Positions 25,989 through 34,969 of a DNA stretch of 64,000 nucleotides are shown piece after piece. How positions within the stretch are numbered: the first letter of the stretch is position 1; every line of letters begins with the position of its first letter. The stretch spans positions 1 through 64,000 of the forward strand of contig NZ_BANU01000005.1 of NCBI RefSeq assembly GCF_000333035.1, read 5' to 3'. A model generated the notes under the pieces. That model searched no databases. It had not been told where the DNA came from and worked only from the letters and a program-made list of their open reading frames with translations. The position numbers and the translations under genes were made by a program. The stretch comes from Gordonia sihwensis NBRC 108236 (GTDB lineage Bacteria > Actinomycetota > Actinomycetes > Mycobacteriales > Mycobacteriaceae).

Positions 25989-27770
25989 TCAGTCGCGATG
26001 CAGCCGCGGCAGCAGTTCGGCGGTCTTCTGATCGGTCCACCCTTCGGGGGTGAGGATCGCTGCCCACGCCGTCGGGATCTCTCGCAGATAGTTGTGACCG
26101 TGTCCGTCGGGGACGTCGACGGCCACCGCCATATCGGCGGCGACCTGCAGGAAGGTGACGAACGGGATCCAGTTCACCGCTGAGAGCACGTCGGAGCCAC
26201 GGGGCTCCTTGAGCCAGTCGGGCTTGTTGAGCACGAGATCCGGATTCCACCACGAGATGGGATCGGACGCGTGCTGTAGGTAGACGATGCGACCGCGGTC
26301 CCATTCCACACCGGCCGGGCGGTCGAGGTCCTTGGCCCTGTTGATGAATCGGACCTGCTCACCGTCATTGAAGATCGGCAGCACTTCCGAGGTACCGGCG
26401 TCACGGTCGGCGGTGGTGTCCACCCACGTCTGGTTGCTGAACGTGGGGCCGGTCAGCAGGGCGCCGTCGGTCCGGGCGCTCATCGTCGCGACAGAGCCGA
26501 ACGGGGCCTCGGCGCCGAACGATCCGAGGCTCTCGCCGAAGACCACGACCTTGGGCCGTTGCGCCTCGGGGATACGCCGCACCAGCCGGTCGACCGCCTC
26601 GAACAGCGCGCGTCCGGCCTGGCGCGCGCGCTCCTGGTCGACGAGGAACGAGAGCCAGCTCGGCAGCATCGAATACTGCATGGACACCATCGCGGTGTCG
26701 CCGTTGTACATGTACTCCAGGGAGTCGAGGTTGGCCTGATTGACCCAGCCGGTGCCCGTCGACCCAGCGATGCCGATCAGTTTGCGCTGCAGACCGCCCG
26801 TCCGGACCAGTTCCTGGGCCGCCAGTTCAGCGCTGTCTTGGATCGAGTCCGCCGAATCGAGCCCGGCGTAGACCCGGATGGGTTCTTTCGCCGGCGCCTT
26901 GTTGAACGCCTCGAGTTCGGCGACCGTCGGGCCGGTCGAGACGAAGGTGCGACCCATGCGGCCCAGGCTCGCCCAGCTGACCACCGACTCCGGTCCGCCG
27001 GAACGCAGTGTGGAGGTCGGGGGAGCCGAATCGGGATTGGTCTCATTGTTCAGCGCCGCGAAGGAGTTGTTCAACGCCGACATGCCGTAGTCGGCGACCG
27101 CGCCGTTGAGGATCAGGACGCTCACGACGACCATCACCGTCGCCGCGGTGATCCCGGCGATCCGGGGTGGGATGCGCCGGCTCATGCGGCGCGCGAGCAT
27201 CCGCAGCAGCGCACCCCATGCCTGTCCGACGCCGAGCAGGACCCCGAAGACCACCACCGCCACCACCACGATGATCGGGTACGCGGTCCAGTTGAGGTGT
27301 TCCACGCCCATCAGGTCACGCAGTTCCTCCTGCCAGCGGTGATACCAGTAGAGCATGAAGACGGTGCCTGCGAGGAAGACGATCGTGAGTCCCACCCACC
27401 ACCATCCGCGCGGACGCGGCCAGGGTTCTCGACGGGACACCAGGTATCGCGCCAGCCATGTGAAGAAGGCTCCGATCGCGTAGCCGATCGCGGCGGCAGC
27501 GGCGCTGACGAGGCCTTGGAACAGGGGTCCGCGCGGCAGCAGCGACGGTGTCACCGACAGCCACAGCAGGACCGTCGCGACGACCAGACCGCCGTACGAC
27601 AATCTTTTGGAGTACCGCGACCACAGACGCACCACGGCATTCGGAGACGAGGCGTTCGGAGACGAGGCGTCCGATTCCGCATCGCCGGCGTGCGCGGCGT
27701 CGGCGCGGGTCTCTTCGACGGCGTCGGCTTCGGTCGCCGGCGGCGCGTCGGTCGGTTCTTCAGCGGCCAT
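25989..27770 (-). CDS. Membrane-anchored alpha/beta-hydrolase (Abhydrolase_9 type)
   Basis: 593 aa. An acidic, disordered N-terminus (to about 60) is followed by four or five membrane helices (SYGGLVVATVLLWLSVTPSL, VGLTIVFLAGTVFMLYWYH, IVVVAVVVFGVLLGVGQAWG, ITAATVMVVVSVLILNGAVA). The large C-terminal extracytoplasmic domain has a serine-hydrolase elbow VVFGESLGSFGAEA (GxSxG) and a late His (DGHGHNYLREIP). This matches the actinobacterial alpha/beta-hydrolase family PF10081 with its N-terminal membrane domain. Possible lipid or cell-wall ester substrate; not established. ATG 27770 has GGAAGG upstream. Confidence 0.83.
   Translation of the reverse strand: MAAEEPTDAPPATEADAVEETRADAAHAGDAESDASSPNASSPNAVVRLWSRYSKRLSYGGLVVATVLLWLSVTPSLLPRGPLFQGLVSAAAAAIGYAIGAFFTWLARYLVSRREPWPRPRGWWWVGLTIVFLAGTVFMLYWYHRWQEELRDLMGVEHLNWTAYPIIVVVAVVVFGVLLGVGQAWGALLRMLARRMSRRIPPRIAGITAATVMVVVSVLILNGAVADYGMSALNNSFAALNNETNPDSAPPTSTLRSGGPESVVSWASLGRMGRTFVSTGPTVAELEAFNKAPAKEPIRVYAGLDSADSIQDSAELAAQELVRTGGLQRKLIGIAGSTGTGWVNQANLDSLEYMYNGDTAMVSMQYSMLPSWLSFLVDQERARQAGRALFEAVDRLVRRIPEAQRPKVVVFGESLGSFGAEAPFGSVATMSARTDGALLTGPTFSNQTWVDTTADRDAGTSEVLPIFNDGEQVRFINRAKDLDRPAGVEWDRGRIVYLQHASDPISWWNPDLVLNKPDWLKEPRGSDVLSAVNWIPFVTFLQVAADMAVAVDVPDGHGHNYLREIPTAWAAILTPEGWTDQKTAELLPRLHRD
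27640..27669. repeat. 15-base tandem duplication in the hydrolase gene
   Basis: Two exact copies of TTCGGAGACGAGGCG, in frame, doubling the residues Ser-Ser-Pro-Asn-Ala in the disordered N-terminal tail; likely a recent slippage event without effect on the fold. Confidence 0.75.
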
Positions 27771-27850
27771 GAGCCTGCCTTCCATGTGCCTGGTGTGACC
27801 CCTCACTTTAGAAGCAGGAGTGCCGAGATCGCGTGTGCCACGATGGTTTC

Positions 27851-28552
27851 GTGAACTCGATCCCTGATCCGCTGTCCATCGCCGACGTCCACGTGAGCCT
27901 GCCGGTGGCCGATCTCGACGCCGCGTCGCGGATGTACGACCTTCTCCTGGGTGAATCCGAGGGGCTGCGCTGGGCGGCGTCGAATGCGACGGTCGCACTC
28001 CGGGACGGGCGGACCGACGCCGACGCGCACGCCGTCGAACCGACGGTCGACTTGACCGTGGCCGATTACGACGGTGCCGCAGCGCTCCTGCGCCGGCGGG
28101 GCCTGACCCTGGCCGATAAGGACGGCGCTGCGGCGATCGTCGGCGCCTCGCCGCTGCGCATCACCGCCGGCCCGCAGGTCCGGCCCACCGGCCGGATGCT
28201 CGACCACATCGTCCTCACCGCGCCCGATGCCGACCGCGCCGTCGCGCTCCTCGGCGGCCGGCTCGGGATCAACCTGCGCCTCGTCCGCGAACTCGGCGAC
28301 GGGATGTGCCAGCTCTTCTTCCGGACACGGACCGTCGTGATCGAGGTCGTCGCCGGAGCCCCGGACGCCGGCGACCACCTCGGACTCATGGGACTGGCCT
28401 GGCGCACCGACGACATCGTCGCCGAACGGCATCGCCTGGCAGGCGCCGGCCTCGAAGTCAGCGATGTCCGCACCGGCCGCAAGGGAGGCACTCGCGTATG
28501 CACCGTCCGAGAACCGGCACTGGGCACGGCCACCCTGCTCATCGAGCAGTAG
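27851..28552 (+). CDS. VOC (glyoxalase-fold) family protein
   Basis: 233 aa with two beta-alpha-beta-beta-beta modules. The first begins at VHVSLPVADLDAASRMYDLL, the second at LDHIVLTAPDADRAVALLGG and ends with the metal-ligand type Glu (TLLIEQ). The His at the start of each module and the late Glu could hold a metal. Similar to glyoxalase/dioxygenase-like VOC proteins; the substrate is unknown. GTG 27851 is preferred to GTG 27833. Divergent from the membrane hydrolase gene. Confidence 0.78.
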   Translation: MNSIPDPLSIADVHVSLPVADLDAASRMYDLLLGESEGLRWAASNATVALRDGRTDADAHAVEPTVDLTVADYDGAAALLRRRGLTLADKDGAAAIVGASPLRITAGPQVRPTGRMLDHIVLTAPDADRAVALLGGRLGINLRLVRELGDGMCQLFFRTRTVVIEVVAGAPDAGDHLGLMGLAWRTDDIVAERHRLAGAGLEVSDVRTGRKGGTRVCTVREPALGTATLLIEQ

Positions 28553-28613
28553 GCATCGCGCAGTAGGGATCGCGCAGTAGTCAGCCAGCAGCAGCGACTT
28601 CCGCGCCGAAGGC

Positions 28614-29111
28614 TCAGTCCGCTTCGAGCGCCGACACGCGGTGCCACCGGCTCCGGTAGAAGACCAGCGGATCGACAGTCGGGTCACCGGAATGTCGATC
28701 GACGGCGAGCACCGCGATCACATGGTCGCCCGCGGTGACGATCTGCCGCGGCCGGGTGACGAACACCGCGGCGGCTCCGTCGAGCAGAACGGCGCCGCCG
28801 GCCTCACGGCGCCAACCAAGACCGTCGAATCTGCGCGGAGCCGGTCGACGGAAGGCGTCGGCCACCGGCGGCTGGTCCGCGGCGAGCACGCTCACTCCCC
28901 ACTGCGGCACAGCCGAGAGCCGCGGGAGCGTGGTCGACGTCGCAGCGATGTTGACCGACACCAACGGCGGGTCCAGTGACACCGAGGTGAACGAACTCGC
29001 GATCAGGCCGAACGGTCCGTCCGCATCGACGGCGGCCACGGTGACCAACCCGGTGGGGTAGCGGGCCATGGTTGCCCGCAACGTCGGCTCGGTTTCGAAC
29101 GCGGTGGTCAT
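28614..29111 (-). CDS. Flavin reductase of the sulfur-scavenging operon
   Basis: 165 aa flavin-reductase-like split barrel. Signatures: MARYPTGLVTVAAVD, PFGLIASSFTSVSLDPPLVSV, and the C-terminal VFYRSRWHRV. It should reduce FMN with NAD(P)H and feed FMNH2 to the SfnG, SsuD and DszC/SfnB-like monooxygenases encoded just upstream. ATG 29111 has GGAGGA eight bases before it. Last gene of a five-gene operon, 22 bases after ssuD. Confidence 0.87.
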   Translation of the reverse strand: MTTAFETEPTLRATMARYPTGLVTVAAVDADGPFGLIASSFTSVSLDPPLVSVNIAATSTTLPRLSAVPQWGVSVLAADQPPVADAFRRPAPRRFDGLGWRREAGGAVLLDGAAAVFVTRPRQIVTAGDHVIAVLAVDRHSGDPTVDPLVFYRSRWHRVSALEAD

Positions 29112-29133
29112 CACCAGAGTCCTCCCCGCGGCG

Positions 29134-30405
29134 TCAGTGTGCGGCCGTCTGAAAAGGCGCGGCCGCGACGCGTCCGGGAGTGTTTCCCGGCACCGCGAAC
29201 AGACCGCGCAGCACCAACTGCGGTATCACGCCTTCCCCGAACCAGTACAGCTCTTCCAAGTGCGGGTAACCCGACAGGACGAACTCATCGATGCCCAGCG
29301 CGGCGTACTCGGCGATGCGGTCGGCCACCTCGGCATGACTGCCCACTAGCGCGGTGCCCGCGCCTCCGCGCACCAGACCGACACCCGCCCACAGGTTCTC
29401 GGCCACTTCCAGAGCCCGCGGATCGCGCCACGATCCGTCACCGCGGTGGGCGGCGTGCAGATCGCGCATCGCCGCCTGTCCCGCCGACTCGCTGCGTGCC
29501 AGGCCCTCCTGGGCGGCGCGAACGGTGTCCTCGTCGAGCGCTGCGAGCAGGCCGGCTGCCGCGGTCCACGCCTCGTCCGCGGTGTCCCGGGAGATGACGT
29601 GCAGCCGAATGCCGAATCGCACCGTTCGGCCCCGCTGCGCGGCGAGGCCGCGGATCCAGTCGATCTTCGCCGCCACCGCCGCCGGCGGCTCGCCCCAGGT
29701 CAGGTAGACGTCACTGTGCCGCGCGGCGACGGGACCGGCCTCGGGAGAGGATCCGCCGAAGTAGATCGGGATCTCCTCCGCGGGCAGCCGATGCAGCGCT
29801 GCGTCGTCGACCTGCAGGTGCCTGCCGCGGTGCGTCACCCGTTCGCCGCGCCACAGTCCGCGGACCACGGTCAGGAACTCGTCGGTGCGGGCGTAGCGCG
29901 AGGGTTTGTCGAGGAAGTCGCCGAACGCCCGCTGTTCATGGGGCTCGCCGCCGGTGACCACGTTCAGCAGGAGCCTGCCGGGCGCGTGCCTGCTGAAGGT
30001 CGCAGCCATCTGTGCGGCAAGAGTCGGGCTCACCAGCCCCGGACGGAGGGCGACCAGGAATCCCAGGCGCTCCGACTCTCGCGCGATCATCGCCGTCGTG
30101 AGCCAGGCGTCCTCGCACCAGGCACCGGTGGGCGTGAGTGCCGCGGTGAATCCGAAGTCCTCCGCCGCGCGGGCGATCGAACTCAGGTAGCCGATCGAGG
30201 CGGGCCGATCGCCGCGGGCGGCCCCGGCCGGAAGCCCGTGTCCGCCGCCGACGATGAACCGGGAATCGCCGTAGGTCGGCAGAAACCAGTGGAGCTTCAG
30301 TGCGGGGCGCTCGGTGTTCGACTGCTCTGACGGACTCGCGACCGGAGGTGTCGGGATCGCGGACCGGTTGGCCGTCACGGTGGTCGAGGAGGGGGTCTGT
30401 GCCAT
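29134..30405 (-). CDS. ssuD: FMNH2-dependent alkanesulfonate monooxygenase SsuD
   Basis: 423 aa luciferase-like (LLM) monooxygenase. It cleaves the C-S bond of alkanesulfonates, giving sulfite and an aldehyde. Typical SsuD segments: LHWFLPTYGDSR, GYLSSIARAAEDFGF, TPTGAWCEDAWL, RLLLNVVTGGEPHEQ, IPIYFGGSSPEAGPVA and DEFVLSGYPHLEELYWFGEGV. The N-terminal 35 residues are a Ser/Thr/Pro-rich extension. AGGA lies upstream of the ATG. No SsuABC transporter is present in the window. Confidence 0.92.
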   Translation of the reverse strand: MAQTPSSTTVTANRSAIPTPPVASPSEQSNTERPALKLHWFLPTYGDSRFIVGGGHGLPAGAARGDRPASIGYLSSIARAAEDFGFTAALTPTGAWCEDAWLTTAMIARESERLGFLVALRPGLVSPTLAAQMAATFSRHAPGRLLLNVVTGGEPHEQRAFGDFLDKPSRYARTDEFLTVVRGLWRGERVTHRGRHLQVDDAALHRLPAEEIPIYFGGSSPEAGPVAARHSDVYLTWGEPPAAVAAKIDWIRGLAAQRGRTVRFGIRLHVISRDTADEAWTAAAGLLAALDEDTVRAAQEGLARSESAGQAAMRDLHAAHRGDGSWRDPRALEVAENLWAGVGLVRGGAGTALVGSHAEVADRIAEYAALGIDEFVLSGYPHLEELYWFGEGVIPQLVLRGLFAVPGNTPGRVAAAPFQTAAH

Positions 30406-30424
30406 GTCTTCTTCCTGTGGAGGA

Positions 30425-31627
30425 TCAGATGTTGCCGTGGGCGGGGGGCCGGGTGCCCGCGAGCGCCCATCGGCCGAGATGAGCGAGCTTCCATCGCTCG
30501 GGATCGTGAAGGGTGTGGGTTCGCGCGTCGCGCCAGTACCGCGAGAGGTTCGACGCCGCCGCGGCCGCCCTGGTGCCGCCGAAGTCGAACAGCGCCTCGC
30601 CCGCATGCCGGGCCGCACGCCCGGCGGCGACCTTGGCCGCGGCCGTGGCCAGCGACGCCTCTGCGACGAGCTCGGGCGGCTCGCCTGCGACTTCGGCCGT
30701 CTCGATGGCCCGGACCGCGGCGTCGAGCAGAGCCCGCGCCGCGCGGACCGTGAGTTCGAGTTCGCCGGCCGAGGCCAGCAGGAGGGGATCGTCGACCGCG
30801 CGCTCGACGCCGGCCTCGAACCAGGGGCGAGCGCGTTGCGCGGCCTCGGCTCCGGCCGCCAGCGCACCGGAGGCCAGACCGGCGTCGACGGCGGCGTGCA
30901 GCAGCTGCGCGCGAGCGCCATACGTGCTCGGTCTCTCGAACAGCTCGTCGAAAGCCACCACCTGCTCCGGCTCGACCGGAACATCGTCGAACTCGACCGT
31001 CCCCGATGCGGAGGTCCGCTGGCCGACCGCGTCCCAATCGTCGAGGATCGACACGCCTTCGGTCTCGGCCGGCAGATAGACCAGAACGCGACCGCCGTCG
31101 GGGCCGAGGGCGCGCACCGCCAGCAGATCGGCGAGGACCGCACCGGTGCAGTAGAACTTCTCGCCCGACAGGCGCAGTCCGCGCGCTGTCCGAACCACGC
31201 TCGTAGCGTCGTCCACGGCTGTCGCGCCGCCGCGCTCGCTCTGGGCGTTGGCCAGGCGCGCACCGCCGGCGACCCGTCCGAAGACCTCCTCGGCGAGTCC
31301 GGGCGGCGCGAGCCGCGCGAGGGCGTCGAGGAAGGTGAAGTGGCTCTGGGGGATCTGCGCCAGGCTCGGGTCGACGGCGGCCAGTGCGGCGATGAGCCCC
31401 GCCGCCGACCCGATGCCCAGACCGTGTCCGCCGTACTCCACCGGAACGGTGACCGCCAGCAATCCCGCCCCCGCCAGGAGATCGAGCTCCGCGCGGGGAA
31501 GCACGCGGTCGCGGTCGCGGTCCGAGGCGGTGCGCGCGATCTCCGGCAGCAGGCCCGGTAGAACGGTGGCGATAGGATCGGCTGTGACGGCGGTGGTCTC
31601 TGCGGCTCGATTCGAGACGGGACTCAT
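30425..31627 (-). CDS. Acyl-CoA dehydrogenase-fold flavin monooxygenase, SfnB-like
   Basis: 400 aa. Acyl-CoA dehydrogenase fold as in SfnB and DszC, which act as FMNH2-dependent monooxygenases on sulfur compounds. Segments: LAVTVPVEYGGHGLGIGSAA, IPQSHFTFLDALARL, LRLSGEKFYCTGAVLADLLA, and the C-terminal LFDFGGTRAAAAASNLSRYW followed by TLHDP. The active-site Glu of true acyl-CoA dehydrogenases is not evident. Probable role: oxygenation of sulfones or related compounds for sulfur supply. Its nearest relative is the next gene upstream (31670-32887). Confidence 0.85.
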   Translation of the reverse strand: MSPVSNRAAETTAVTADPIATVLPGLLPEIARTASDRDRDRVLPRAELDLLAGAGLLAVTVPVEYGGHGLGIGSAAGLIAALAAVDPSLAQIPQSHFTFLDALARLAPPGLAEEVFGRVAGGARLANAQSERGGATAVDDATSVVRTARGLRLSGEKFYCTGAVLADLLAVRALGPDGGRVLVYLPAETEGVSILDDWDAVGQRTSASGTVEFDDVPVEPEQVVAFDELFERPSTYGARAQLLHAAVDAGLASGALAAGAEAAQRARPWFEAGVERAVDDPLLLASAGELELTVRAARALLDAAVRAIETAEVAGEPPELVAEASLATAAAKVAAGRAARHAGEALFDFGGTRAAAAASNLSRYWRDARTHTLHDPERWKLAHLGRWALAGTRPPAHGNI

Positions 31628-31669
31628 GGTGGAGAGGACCTCTGGGTTCGACGGCGGGCGGTGGTCGGT

Positions 31670-32887
31670 TCAGCTGTACAGCGTGAACTGCGGGGCGCGG
31701 CGGTTCAGCGTCCAATCGCCGACCTCGCGGGCCTTGTATGCGACCGGATCGTGCACCGTGTGCGTTCGCAGGTTGCGCCAGTGCCGATCGAAGCCGTAGG
31801 AGGTCGTCGTCGCGCGAGCTCCCTGGATCTCGAACAGCCGCGAAGCCACGTCGAGGGACACCTTGGTCGTGACGTACTTGGCCTCGGCGATCGCGATCGC
31901 GGCTTCGGCACGCTGGTCGGGCGTGAGGTCCGGGCCGATGTCGAGTGCGCTCTGCAGCGCCTCACCCGCGTGGTCGGCGAGCAACGCCGCGGCGGTGACC
32001 TCGGAGCGCAGCGCGCCGACCAGCTCGAGGATGTACGGATCGTCGGTCGCGCTCTCCAGACCGGAGGTCTCCCACGGTGAGGCGTGCAGGCGAGTCCAGT
32101 CCAGTGCCTCCTCGAGTGCACCTTCGGCGGTGCCGATGTAGAAGTTGACGAAAGCCAGCTGCCAGTGCGGGGTCACGAGAGTCTGATATGCGCTCGGCAC
32201 GCGTCCGGTCAGCGGATCCTCGCCGAGGATCTCGCTGCGCTCGATGCGCACACCGTCGAAGACCACTCCGCCGGAGTCGGTCAGTCTCTGGCCGATGTTG
32301 TCCCAGTCGTTCAGCGGTGTGAACCCTTCGCGCCGGGCCGGGATGGACAGGAACACCAGGTCGCCGTCGAGTTCGGCGGTCACCGACAGCTGGTCGGCGA
32401 CACCGGCTCCCGAGGCGAAGGTGCGCCGGCCGTCGAGCCGGAAACCGGACCCGTCACGGGTGAGCGTCAGACCGGATGCGCCGCGCGGATTCTGCACGCC
32501 GCCCCAGAAGGGCTTGAACTGTGCGTTGCGGCGCGAGAGTTCGTCGGCCTGATCGGCGGTCCCGAACAGGTGCGGTATGCGCTGCTGTGCGTAGTGGTAA
32601 CCGAGCAGGTGCGCGATCGAGGTGTCCCCGCGGGCGACGCGTCGGGTCAGTTGCTGCGACTGCGAATAGTCCAGTCCCGAGCCTCCGTACTCCACCGGCT
32701 CACCGACCTGCAGCAGGTCGGCTTCGCGAAGCAGTTCGATCTCGGCCAGCGGCGGCTTGTTCGCGCGATCACGCTCGGCGGCGGTGGCCCGCAATTGCGC
32801 CGCGACGAGGTCGGCGCGGCGCAGCGCGGCGTCGAACCGGGCCAGGTCGTCGGACGCGGGCGGTGCGGTGTGGTCGGTGACGGTCAT
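31670..32887 (-). CDS. DszC/SfnB-like flavin-dependent monooxygenase
   Basis: 405 aa, same fold as its neighbour. Segments: LLQVGEPVEYGGSGLDYSQS, AHLLGYHYAQQRIPHLFG, GFRLDGRRTFASGAGVADQL, NDWDNIGQRLTDSGGVVFDG and the C-terminal GFDRHWRNLRTHTVHDPVAY are much like dibenzothiophene monooxygenase DszC and SfnB. The His-Asp in RTHTVHDP is shared with DszC. Likely an S-oxygenase for organosulfur scavenging; the substrate is not determined by sequence. Confidence 0.87.
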   Translation of the reverse strand: MTVTDHTAPPASDDLARFDAALRRADLVAAQLRATAAERDRANKPPLAEIELLREADLLQVGEPVEYGGSGLDYSQSQQLTRRVARGDTSIAHLLGYHYAQQRIPHLFGTADQADELSRRNAQFKPFWGGVQNPRGASGLTLTRDGSGFRLDGRRTFASGAGVADQLSVTAELDGDLVFLSIPARREGFTPLNDWDNIGQRLTDSGGVVFDGVRIERSEILGEDPLTGRVPSAYQTLVTPHWQLAFVNFYIGTAEGALEEALDWTRLHASPWETSGLESATDDPYILELVGALRSEVTAAALLADHAGEALQSALDIGPDLTPDQRAEAAIAIAEAKYVTTKVSLDVASRLFEIQGARATTTSYGFDRHWRNLRTHTVHDPVAYKAREVGDWTLNRRAPQFTLYS

Positions 32888-32930
32888 GGGTTGCCTTCTT
32901 TCGATCCGGATGGAATGAGGAGGTGGGAGC

Positions 32931-34103
32931 TCACCGGGCGGCGAGGACGCCGTGACGGGCGAGCTCGGATTCGAGGCGGCCGCTGACGGCGAGGTCGTTC
33001 TCGAGATCGCGAACGATCGGCAGGATCTTCTCGCCGAAGTAGACGACGTCCTCGTGGTAGTGCAGAAAGCCCAGGAGCAGCAGATTCACGCCGCGGGTCT
33101 TGTAGGCGACGATGCGCTCGGCGATCTGTTCGGGTGTGCCGATCAGTCCGGTGCGGAAACCGTCGTTGTACTGGACGAGGTCGGCGAACTCCGAGTCCTG
33201 CCACATGCCCTTGCCGTCCGAGGTGGACGAGCCGGCCTGCTTGACCGCGGATCCGAATCCCTCTACTGCCTCGCGGTCCGCCTTGTCGACGATCTCTCGG
33301 AGCACGTCGCGGGCCTCGCTCTCCGTGTCGCGTCCGATGAGGAAGCCGTTGAGGCCGAACTTGACCGTGCGGTCGTGCAGTGCCGCTTCGGTGAGCACGT
33401 CGCTGACCTGCTCGCTGATACCGTCGAAGTCTCTACCGTTGCTGAAGTACCAGTCCGAGACCCGACCGGCCATCGCTCGAGCCGCGGTCGAGTTGCCGCC
33501 TTGGAAGATCTCCGGATGCGGGCGTCCGGGCAGGTCGAGCGGCTTCGGCTTCAGATCGAAATCATGGAGACGATAGAAGTCGCCCGCGAGGTCGGCGTGG
33601 TCGTCGGTCCAGATCCGCCGTAGGTAGGTGATGAACTCCTCGGCGCGGCGGTAGCGTTCGTCGTGCTCGAGCCACGGCTCGCCGAGCTTGGTGAACTCAT
33701 CCTTGAACCAGCCGCTCACGACGTTGACCGCGGCGCGGCCCCCGGACAGATGGTCGGCGGTGGCGAGGAACTTGGCGAGGACGCCCGGGTGCCAGAGCCC
33801 GGGATGGACCGCGGCGATGACTTTGAGCCGCTCGGTGGCGAGCAGCAGAGCGAGCGAGAAACTGGTCGACTCGTGCTGGTACGCGGCACCGTACGAGGCC
33901 GTGTAGCGGACCTGGCTCAGTGCGTAGTCGAAGCCGTTGTTCTCGGCGAGCCGGGCGAGAGTGCGGTTGTAGTCGTACCCCCAGTCGGTGCGCTGTTCGA
34001 TACGGGAGACGACCAGACCGCCGCTGACGTTCGGCACCCAGTACGCGAACTGGAGCGGCTGATACGCGGTCTCGAGACGACGGTCGGAACTGTTGGTGGA
34101 CAT
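32931..34103 (-). CDS. sfnG: FMNH2-dependent dimethylsulfone monooxygenase SfnG
   Basis: 390 aa LLM-family monooxygenase converting dimethylsulfone to methanesulfinate. Long family-specific segments: FAYWVPNVSGGLVVSRIEQR, AAYQHESTSFSLALLLATER, AVNVVSGWFKDEFTKLGEPW, PHPEIFQGGNSTAARAMAGR and LVQYNDGFRTGLIGTPEQIA. GGAGG precedes the ATG. First gene of the minus-strand operon sfnG - dszC-like - sfnB-like - ssuD - flavin reductase, with gaps of only 19-43 bases. Confidence 0.93.
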   Translation of the reverse strand: MSTNSSDRRLETAYQPLQFAYWVPNVSGGLVVSRIEQRTDWGYDYNRTLARLAENNGFDYALSQVRYTASYGAAYQHESTSFSLALLLATERLKVIAAVHPGLWHPGVLAKFLATADHLSGGRAAVNVVSGWFKDEFTKLGEPWLEHDERYRRAEEFITYLRRIWTDDHADLAGDFYRLHDFDLKPKPLDLPGRPHPEIFQGGNSTAARAMAGRVSDWYFSNGRDFDGISEQVSDVLTEAALHDRTVKFGLNGFLIGRDTESEARDVLREIVDKADREAVEGFGSAVKQAGSSTSDGKGMWQDSEFADLVQYNDGFRTGLIGTPEQIAERIVAYKTRGVNLLLLGFLHYHEDVVYFGEKILPIVRDLENDLAVSGRLESELARHGVLAAR

Positions 34104-34317
34104 GACGAATAGACCTCCGGTGAGGTTGGTGACGAGAGTTCGGTGAAGCAGGACGGGGCCGGCGATCGGCGCCGCCGGATCGGGCGGAGCGGATCAGGCG
34201 GGACCGATCAGCGACATCGGCGGGGTGAGTACATCGGCGCGAGCACGTTGACAGTGTGCTGTTCGCACGGGAAGGCCGACAACCATTCGAATCAGGGTGG
34301 GTCTGACCGACCGCGGG

Positions 34318-34323
34318 TAGGGT
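34318..34323 (+). promoter_or_regulatory. -10 element of the LON-domain gene (leaderless)
   Basis: TAGGGT, seven bases before GTG 34331. The 227-base gap to sfnG also has TTGACA at 34249-34254, not well spaced for this -10 element. Confidence 0.5.
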
Positions 34324-34330
34324 GATCGGC

Positions 34331-34966
34331 GTGAGGGAGATGCCGATGTTTCCGCTGGGCGCTGTGCTCCTGCCAGGGGAGCAGCTGCCTCTCCGGATCT
34401 TCGAACCCCGTTATGCGGCAATGCTTCCCGTGGTGGAGAAGAACGGCGGCGAGTTCGGTGTCGTGTTGATCGAGCGCGGCTCGGAAGTCGGCGGCGGCGA
34501 CGTGCGTTCGATGGTGGGCACCGTGGCGAGGATCGACCGCCTCACCGACGCGGGACCGGGCCGCTACTCCTTGCTCTGCAGCGGAACCTCGCGCATCCGG
34601 GTGACCGAGTGGCTGCCCGACGATCCGTATCCGCGTGCTCTGGTCGAGGATCTCCCCGAGCCGGACACCGGCCCCGTCGAGTGGTCGGACGTCCTGGAGA
34701 AGCGGGCTCAGCTGCAACTGCTCTGCGGGCAGGGCGGCCGGAAGGATCCGCAGTTGCGGTGGATCGCCTCGCAACTCGCCGCGCCGGTCGACTACGGCGA
34801 CGGCGACCCGGTCACGGAGACGTTTCGCGCCGCCTCGGATCTTCCACTCGGACCGGCCGACCGGCAGAGCGTGCTGGAGAGCCCCGATCCGGGATCGCGG
34901 ATCGATGTGATCGACGCCGCGCTCGACGACCTGATCGCAGCGCTCAGATTCAGATTGAGGGGTTGA
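34331..34966 (+). CDS. LON peptidase N-terminal (substrate-binding) domain protein
   Basis: 211 aa made almost wholly of the LON substrate-binding domain: MPMFPLGAVLLPGEQLPLRI, FEPRYAAMLP, GEFGVVLIERGSEVGGGD and GTVARIDRLTDAGPGRYSL. There is no AAA or Ser-Lys protease part, so it is not a protease by itself. GTG 34331 is chosen for the leaderless -10; GTG 34322 would lie inside that element. Followed after three bases by a pirin gene. Confidence 0.87.
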   Translation: MREMPMFPLGAVLLPGEQLPLRIFEPRYAAMLPVVEKNGGEFGVVLIERGSEVGGGDVRSMVGTVARIDRLTDAGPGRYSLLCSGTSRIRVTEWLPDDPYPRALVEDLPEPDTGPVEWSDVLEKRAQLQLLCGQGGRKDPQLRWIASQLAAPVDYGDGDPVTETFRAASDLPLGPADRQSVLESPDPGSRIDVIDAALDDLIAALRFRLRG

Positions 34967-34969
34967 TCG

